A DNA stretch of 64,000 nucleotides from Blastocatellia bacterium. GTDB taxonomy: Bacteria; Acidobacteriota; Blastocatellia; Pyrinomonadales; Pyrinomonadaceae. This document shows, one piece after another, positions 59,954-64,000 of this stretch (its first letter is position 1; each line of letters starts with the position of its first letter). The stretch is from positions 19,143 through 83,142 of the forward strand of contig JAEUQI010000002.1 of the NCBI GenBank assembly GCA_016789145.1, written 5' to 3'. A model generated the notes under the pieces. That model made no database searches. It had not been told where the DNA came from and saw only the letters and a list, made by a program, of their open reading frames with translations. Both the position numbers and the translations under genes were made by a program.

Positions 59954-61081
59954 TTAGTATAATGCACGAATCGCGTGTCTTAGCGGTGTTATTGCACTAG
60001 CCTCATTTGCCGCAACATCAGTATTCACAACTAAGACTGTCGCCATTCGCTTATCTGGGTCGACATCGATGTAACTTATAAAGCCATTCTGATCGCCGCC
60101 GTGGCCGAAATGCCGCTTGCCGAGAGTGGTGTCGAGAAAATAGATCAGTCCAATGTCGGTAGTAAACCCACGATTTCCATTTGCATCAACCTCGACCGGC
60201 AACTGCGGTTTCCACATTTCTTCAAGCGACGATCGTTTCAGGACAATGTCGTTGCCGCTGATCAGGAACTGCACATATTTCAACATGTCACCCATCGGCG
60301 AATTCAGGCCGCTGTTTGAGACGGTAATGCCAGTGTCTGCGTCAAAACGGCCCTCGGTGCGTTTGCCGTCCTTGATGTAATACGAATGCGAGCGATGTTT
60401 CAAGAGATGTGGCGGCGTGGTGTCGAAATAGCTGCGATTCATACCGAGCGGGCGAAAGATATTCTTGTCGATGTAAACTTCGTAATCTTCGCCCGAGAGT
60501 TTCTCGATGATCTTGCCGAGGAAGATGATCCCCGGATTCGAGTAACTGAACTTGCTCCCCGGCTTAAATCGGATCTCTGTATATGGAAACATTGCCACAA
60601 GCTGCGAATACTCCGTCGGCTCAAACGGTTCCCACTCCGCTCCCGAACCCCAAGGCCATGTTCCCCCGCGAAAACCTGCCGAATGCGTCATCAAATGCCG
60701 TATCGTGATCTCGTCCATCGAACCATGCGAATTATGCACCTTTCGCAGTTCGGGAAGGTACTTTGTGACAGCGTCATCGAGTTTTAACAGCCCGCGATCG
60801 CGAAGCTGCATGATCGCGATTCCGGTGAATGGTTTGGTGTTGGAAGCCCAATGCCAGATCGTATCGTCGTCAACAGCCTGGTTCTTAGCGACATTCGCGG
60901 AGCCATAGTTAAATCGCGTAACCTTACCATCTGCAACAATTGCAAACGCACTGCCGACAACGCCCGAACGTTTCAGCTCGCTCTCGTACGTCGTCTTAAA
61001 CTTGTCGATCGCAACCTGCATTTGTGCATTAGTTACAACAACGCCCAGCAGCAACACAGCCATCACGCCAAAGCGTTTCAT
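59954..61081 (-). CDS. secreted serine hydrolase, beta-lactamase family
   Basis: A 375-residue exported protein: signal peptide 'VMAVLLLGVVVTNAQ'. The catalytic S-x-x-K is 'WHWASNTKPFTGIAIMQL', the Tyr-Ser-Asn motif is 'KFSYSNPGIIFLGK' and the third box is the 'RHFGHGGDQNGF' region (HGG). This is the class C/DD-peptidase-like branch, with activity on ester or peptide substrates. It stands alone between the cystatin-like genes and the VTT membrane protein, with AT-rich gaps on both sides. Confidence 0.85.
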   Translation of the reverse strand: MKRFGVMAVLLLGVVVTNAQMQVAIDKFKTTYESELKRSGVVGSAFAIVADGKVTRFNYGSANVAKNQAVDDDTIWHWASNTKPFTGIAIMQLRDRGLLKLDDAVTKYLPELRKVHNSHGSMDEITIRHLMTHSAGFRGGTWPWGSGAEWEPFEPTEYSQLVAMFPYTEIRFKPGSKFSYSNPGIIFLGKIIEKLSGEDYEVYIDKNIFRPLGMNRSYFDTTPPHLLKHRSHSYYIKDGKRTEGRFDADTGITVSNSGLNSPMGDMLKYVQFLISGNDIVLKRSSLEEMWKPQLPVEVDANGNRGFTTDIGLIYFLDTTLGKRHFGHGGDQNGFISYIDVDPDKRMATVLVVNTDVAANEASAITPLRHAIRALY

Positions 61082-61239
61082 CGTTTCACCTCTGAACCTG
61101 ATCTGAGAAATCAGCGCAATGATAGTGTTGCACCGTTAATTTATCAACTCAATTGAGCCTACCTTATAACATAGAAGATGTTCGCTTGTTGAGGTCGATG
61201 GCATCGCCATGGATGCCGGCGTGATAAACTAACCGCCAA

Positions 61240-61959
61240 GTGATCGAGAGAATTCGACAACGAATTACTGAATTAGGACGGCTGGCACCATTAGGGCTGG
61301 CCGCCCTTTTTTTGCCGATCTTGGGCAGCAGTTTGCTTATCTTTTTTATTTCACCTATTGGAGGCTGGTTGCGAGATCATTGGCAGGTCGGTGCTGTGAT
61401 AATGTGGAGCGGCATCATTCTCTTCTGTGGACTCTCGCTACTGCCGACAAACGTCGTTGGTGTTGTCAGCGGTTGGGCATTCGGGTTCCCGCTTGGTCTC
61501 ATGGTGCTTGCGTTAGGGGTTGTCGGAGCTTCGTATGTTTCGTTTTTGCTTTGCACTCGAATAAGCGGCGACAGGCTTATCGCTCAACTCGAACGCCATC
61601 CGCGCTCCAAGGCAATTCATAGTGCTCTACTTCACGAAAGCAAACTCAAGGCGACGATAATCGTTATGCTCTTACGGTTGTCGGTCGTGATGCCGTTTGC
61701 GTTCACTAACCTACTGCTCGCCGCCAGCCGCGTTCCTTTTCCCTCATTTATCACCGGTACCGCAATTGGTATGCTCCCGCGAGCCATCGCAACAAGCTAT
61801 ATCGGTTCAGGCCTCTACGAACTCGACCTAAGTAACGCCGAAGATACAACGGTGTTCATTATCGGCGTCATTGCATCGATAGTCTCGATCGTCGTCATCG
61901 CGATACTGAGCCGAAAGGCTTTGGAACGGATTACTGACGTGTCGCCCGGCACTGAGTAA
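61240..61959 (+). CDS. VTT-domain (TVP38/SNARE-associated) membrane protein
   Basis: A 239-residue protein with six or so membrane segments. The VTT/DedA-like core is 'LLPTNVVGVVSGWAFGFPLG' and 'GVVGASYVSFLLCTRISGDR' followed by 'MLLRLSVVMPFAFTNLLLAA' and 'FITGTAIGMLPRAIATSYIG', matching the re-entrant-loop family (DedA/TMEM64) involved in lipid scrambling or undecaprenyl-phosphate recycling. A GTG start at 61240 is used. Alternative: another DedA subfamily. Confidence 0.82.
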   Translation: MIERIRQRITELGRLAPLGLAALFLPILGSSLLIFFISPIGGWLRDHWQVGAVIMWSGIILFCGLSLLPTNVVGVVSGWAFGFPLGLMVLALGVVGASYVSFLLCTRISGDRLIAQLERHPRSKAIHSALLHESKLKATIIVMLLRLSVVMPFAFTNLLLAASRVPFPSFITGTAIGMLPRAIATSYIGSGLYELDLSNAEDTTVFIIGVIASIVSIVVIAILSRKALERITDVSPGTE

Positions 61960-61967
61960 GACTTAGA

Positions 61968-62456
61968 TCAGTCAGCAGGATTGAAATAGTAACGAATACG
62001 CCAACGGAACTTGATGCGACGATTTCCGCACGTGATCTTTGGTTGATAGGTCGCCTTATAAGCAGCTTCGATCGCAAAGCGTCGTAAGAAACGATTTCCT
62101 TTGGCGGCTTCTGCAAAGATCACCTTTCCATCCTGATCAACGATCGCGTTTACAATGACTTCACCTTTAGTCCCATTTCGGCGTGCGTTTTCAGGATAAT
62201 GGGGCTTTGGAATGCTTGTTGGGCAACCACTCCAGCAATGACCTGAGACTTTCGGGAGCTTCCGTCCAAACTCCTTCATTTGGTTTGCATCGGTGATCTT
62301 TTGACACTCGGCAACTGCCTTTTCGTCGTCTGCCAATGCAGCAAATAACTCCAACTTCTGCTCACGACCCAAACTTTGCGACACAGATTCGATCGAGCTA
62401 AGCGAAACAAGCAGAAATAGAATATAGAAAGAGACTTTCACTTCTTTGATAGACAC
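61968..62456 (-). CDS. TonB C-terminal domain protein
   Basis: A 162-residue protein with an N-terminal signal or anchor ('VSFYILFLLVSLSSIESV') and a C-terminal TonB domain: 'HYPENARRNGTKGEVIVNAI', 'VDQDGKVIFAEAAKGNRFLR' and 'RIRYYFNPAD'. There is no proline-rich spacer, so it is not a classic energy transducer but one of the short secreted TonB-domain proteins common in this phylum. It sits between a VTT gene and guaA, convergent with the former. Confidence 0.8.
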   Translation of the reverse strand: MSIKEVKVSFYILFLLVSLSSIESVSQSLGREQKLELFAALADDEKAVAECQKITDANQMKEFGRKLPKVSGHCWSGCPTSIPKPHYPENARRNGTKGEVIVNAIVDQDGKVIFAEAAKGNRFLRRFAIEAAYKATYQPKITCGNRRIKFRWRIRYYFNPAD

Positions 62457-62478
62457 CGAAACACGTCAAGTTGTTCCA

Positions 62479-64000
62479 CTATTCCCACTCAATCGTGCTC
62501 GGTGGCTTGCTGGAGATGTCATAGACGACGCGGTTTATGCCGCGGACTTCGCTGGTAATGCGTGAGGAGACGGCGGCGAGGAAATCGTGGGGCAGGCGTG
62601 CCCAGTCGGCGGTCATGCCGTCGGTTGATGTGACGGCACGAAGGGCGACGGTTTTTTCATAGGTGCGAAAATCGCCCATTACGCCGACGCTTTGGATCGG
62701 CAGTAGTACGGCGAAAGCTTGCCAGACGTCGTTGTAGATGCCGAAATTGTGCAGTTCCTCGATAAATATCTTGTCGGCTTTCTGTAGAAGTTCGACCTTT
62801 TCCGCAGTGATGTCGCCAAGAATTCTGACGCCAAGTCCTGGCCCCGGGAACGGATGGCGTTCTAGTATCATTTCGGGAATTCCGAGATCGCGGCCGATCA
62901 GACGAACTTCGTCCTTGAACAATTCACGCAAAGGTTCGATCAGCTTGAGGTTCATTTTCTCCGGCAAACCGCCGACGTTGTGGTGCGTCTTGATCGTCAC
63001 CGAAGCCCCGCGAACCGAAACCGATTCGATCACGTCGGGATACAAAGTTCCCTGAACGAGCCATTTCACATTGCCGATACGCTTTGCCTCTGTGTCAAAA
63101 ACGTCAATGAATTTTCCGCCGATCGCTTTGCGTTTTTGTTCAGGGTCAACGAGACCTGCGAGAACGGAATAGAAATCTGCCGACGCATTGACGCCCGTCA
63201 CATTCAGGTGCATCGTGTCGCGATAAGCGTCGAGCGTGTCTTCGAACTCTCGATAACGGAGCAGTCCGTTGTTCACGAAAATACAATGCTGACGCTCGCC
63301 GATCGCTTCGTGAACAAGAGCCGCCGCGACTGTCGAATCGACGCCGCCGGACAGCCCGCAGACTACGTGATCGTCCGGCCCGACGATAGAGCGAATACGC
63401 TCAACTTCTTCGGCGATAAAGCTCGCCGGCGTCCAATCGCCTTTGCAGCCGCAGACGTTGAACACAAAATTCCGAAGAATCTCTTTGCCCAAAGGCGTGT
63501 GCGAAACCTCAGGATGGAACTGCACACAATAGATGCCGCGTGACGCGTTCTCGATCGCGGTGATGACGTCGCCGGTCGTCGCCGTCGTCGTAAAGCCAGC
63601 AGGCACTTCAGTTACGTGGTCACCATGGCTCATCCAAACGTCTAGTTCGAACGGCAATTCGTTAAACAACGCCGTCGAACCGCTCAGAACTTTCAGTTTC
63701 GCATGCCCATATTCGCGACGCATCGCCGGTTCGTTTCGCCCGCCAAGATCGACCGCGACCATTTGCATTCCATAGCAAATTCCAAGTATCGGAGCGTTAA
63801 TCTTGCCGTAAAAACCCGCTGCAACTCGCGGTGCGTCCTCGTCCGTAACAGACGACGGCCCGCCCGAAAGTATCACGCCTTTAGGTTGCTTCGCCGCTAT
63901 CGCGTCCGCGGAAAAATGGTACGGATGTATCTCGCAGTAAACGCCGTTCTCGCGAACACGCCGCGCATTTAGCTTCGTATATTGCGAGCAAAAATCGAGA
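62479..64000 (-). CDS. guaA: GMP synthase (glutamine-hydrolysing), 5' end outside the window
   Basis: The minus-strand frame is open to the right window edge, so the gene is truncated at its 5' end. It amidates XMP to GMP. The glutamine amidotransferase domain has 'GVILSGGPSSVTDEDAPRVA', the nucleophile region 'APILGICYGMQMVA' (Cys) and 'YCVQFHPEVSHTPLG' (His, Glu). The synthetase domain has the P-loop 'VVCGLSGGVDSTVAAALVHE' and 'KTHHNVGGLPEKMNLKLIEP'. The extreme N-terminus reads 'LDFCSQYTKLNARRVRENG', where most homologues have LDFGSQYTQLIARRVRE. The visible part is about 507 residues, so only a few residues are missing. Confidence 0.95.
   Translation of the reverse strand, partial: LDFCSQYTKLNARRVRENGVYCEIHPYHFSADAIAAKQPKGVILSGGPSSVTDEDAPRVAAGFYGKINAPILGICYGMQMVAVDLGGRNEPAMRREYGHAKLKVLSGSTALFNELPFELDVWMSHGDHVTEVPAGFTTTATTGDVITAIENASRGIYCVQFHPEVSHTPLGKEILRNFVFNVCGCKGDWTPASFIAEEVERIRSIVGPDDHVVCGLSGGVDSTVAAALVHEAIGERQHCIFVNNGLLRYREFEDTLDAYRDTMHLNVTGVNASADFYSVLAGLVDPEQKRKAIGGKFIDVFDTEAKRIGNVKWLVQGTLYPDVIESVSVRGASVTIKTHHNVGGLPEKMNLKLIEPLRELFKDEVRLIGRDLGIPEMILERHPFPGPGLGVRILGDITAEKVELLQKADKIFIEELHNFGIYNDVWQAFAVLLPIQSVGVMGDFRTYEKTVALRAVTSTDGMTADWARLPHDFLAAVSSRITSEVRGINRVVYDISSKPPSTIEWE

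Overview
The window looks like a chromosomal segment of a mid-GC, soil-type bacterium, most likely an Acidobacteriota member of the Blastocatellia/Pyrinomonadales type. This is an inference from style, not from a marker gene: FG-GAP proteins with DFDGDGR-x-D repeats, secreted TPR-CHAT proteins, an ECF sigma/CHAT/subtilisin locus, Ser/Thr-rich secreted proteins, many stand-alone housekeeping genes and a GxxExxY protein framed by 'CCGCAGATGGACGCAGAT' repeats. No rRNA, prophage, integrase or CRISPR array is visible. Two tRNA genes are present: Leu(CAG) and Ser(GCT), both on the minus strand.

Layout. 1-1.06 kb: the end of a 2-oxoacid dehydrogenase E1 beta gene, then a GxxExxY nuclease-fold gene bounded by 34-bp inverted repeats. 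1.06-2.4 kb: an AlkZ-like winged-helix protein, a small secreted cystatin-like protein and tRNA-Leu. 2.48-5.7 kb: a tightly packed ygg operon (yggS, membrane protein, yggT, yggU, unknown) followed by yebC. 5.7-6.9 kb: an AT-rich orphan gene, a candidate short transcript and intergenic element A. 6.9-14.2 kb (minus): an unusually long run of eleven close or overlapping genes that begins with phhA, hppD, an AAC(3)-I-like acetyltransferase, a second GNAT, a DUF3592 protein and hmgA, and continues to a hydrolase, DUF2277, ankyrin and two VOC proteins. It carries phenylalanine to tyrosine, 4-hydroxyphenylpyruvate, homogentisate and maleylacetoacetate, with a divergent Lrp-type regulator next to it. 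14.8-22.3 kb: serine hydrolase, second Lrp, secreted TPR-CHAT protein, cupin, glycine-rich-domain protein, gltX, DUF421 protein. 22.3-22.8 kb: element B. 22.8-24.7 kb (minus): a four-gene membrane-protein operon led by a membrane-tethered LuxR-type regulator. 24.7-35 kb: tRNA-Ser, a carboxypeptidase-regulatory/beta-barrel protein, a PDZ/GAF/PAS histidine kinase, an MFS transporter, an M61 peptidase operon. 35-43.3 kb (minus): FG-GAP protein, element C, then a locus of ECF sigma factor, small beta-rich protein, TPR-CHAT protease and secreted subtilisin. 43.3-52.7 kb (plus): murA, HIT, TPR lipoprotein, an FhlA-like sigma-54 activator directly before selB, DUF2071, folA, DUF962, FGGY kinase. 52.7-64 kb: VapBC, transketolase, a D-threonine-aldolase-like enzyme, DinB, two multi-domain secreted cystatin-like proteins, a serine hydrolase, VTT membrane protein, TonB-domain protein and guaA (cut by the window end).

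Most notable: (1) three dispersed copies (A, B, C) of an apparently undescribed intergenic element with a fixed order: terminator, promoter, inverted repeat, CTTTTTAAAAAG-type block, GTAAGTGCAAT block, GCGTTCCA hairpin and TGGAACG iterons; (2) the inverted-repeat-bounded GxxExxY gene; (3) the ECF sigma/CHAT/subtilisin locus; (4) a family of single-, double- and triple-domain secreted cystatin-like proteins; (5) an AAC(3)-I-like gene inside an aromatic amino acid catabolism operon. All coordinates and motifs were read by eye; family names rest on recognition of motifs, not on database searches.
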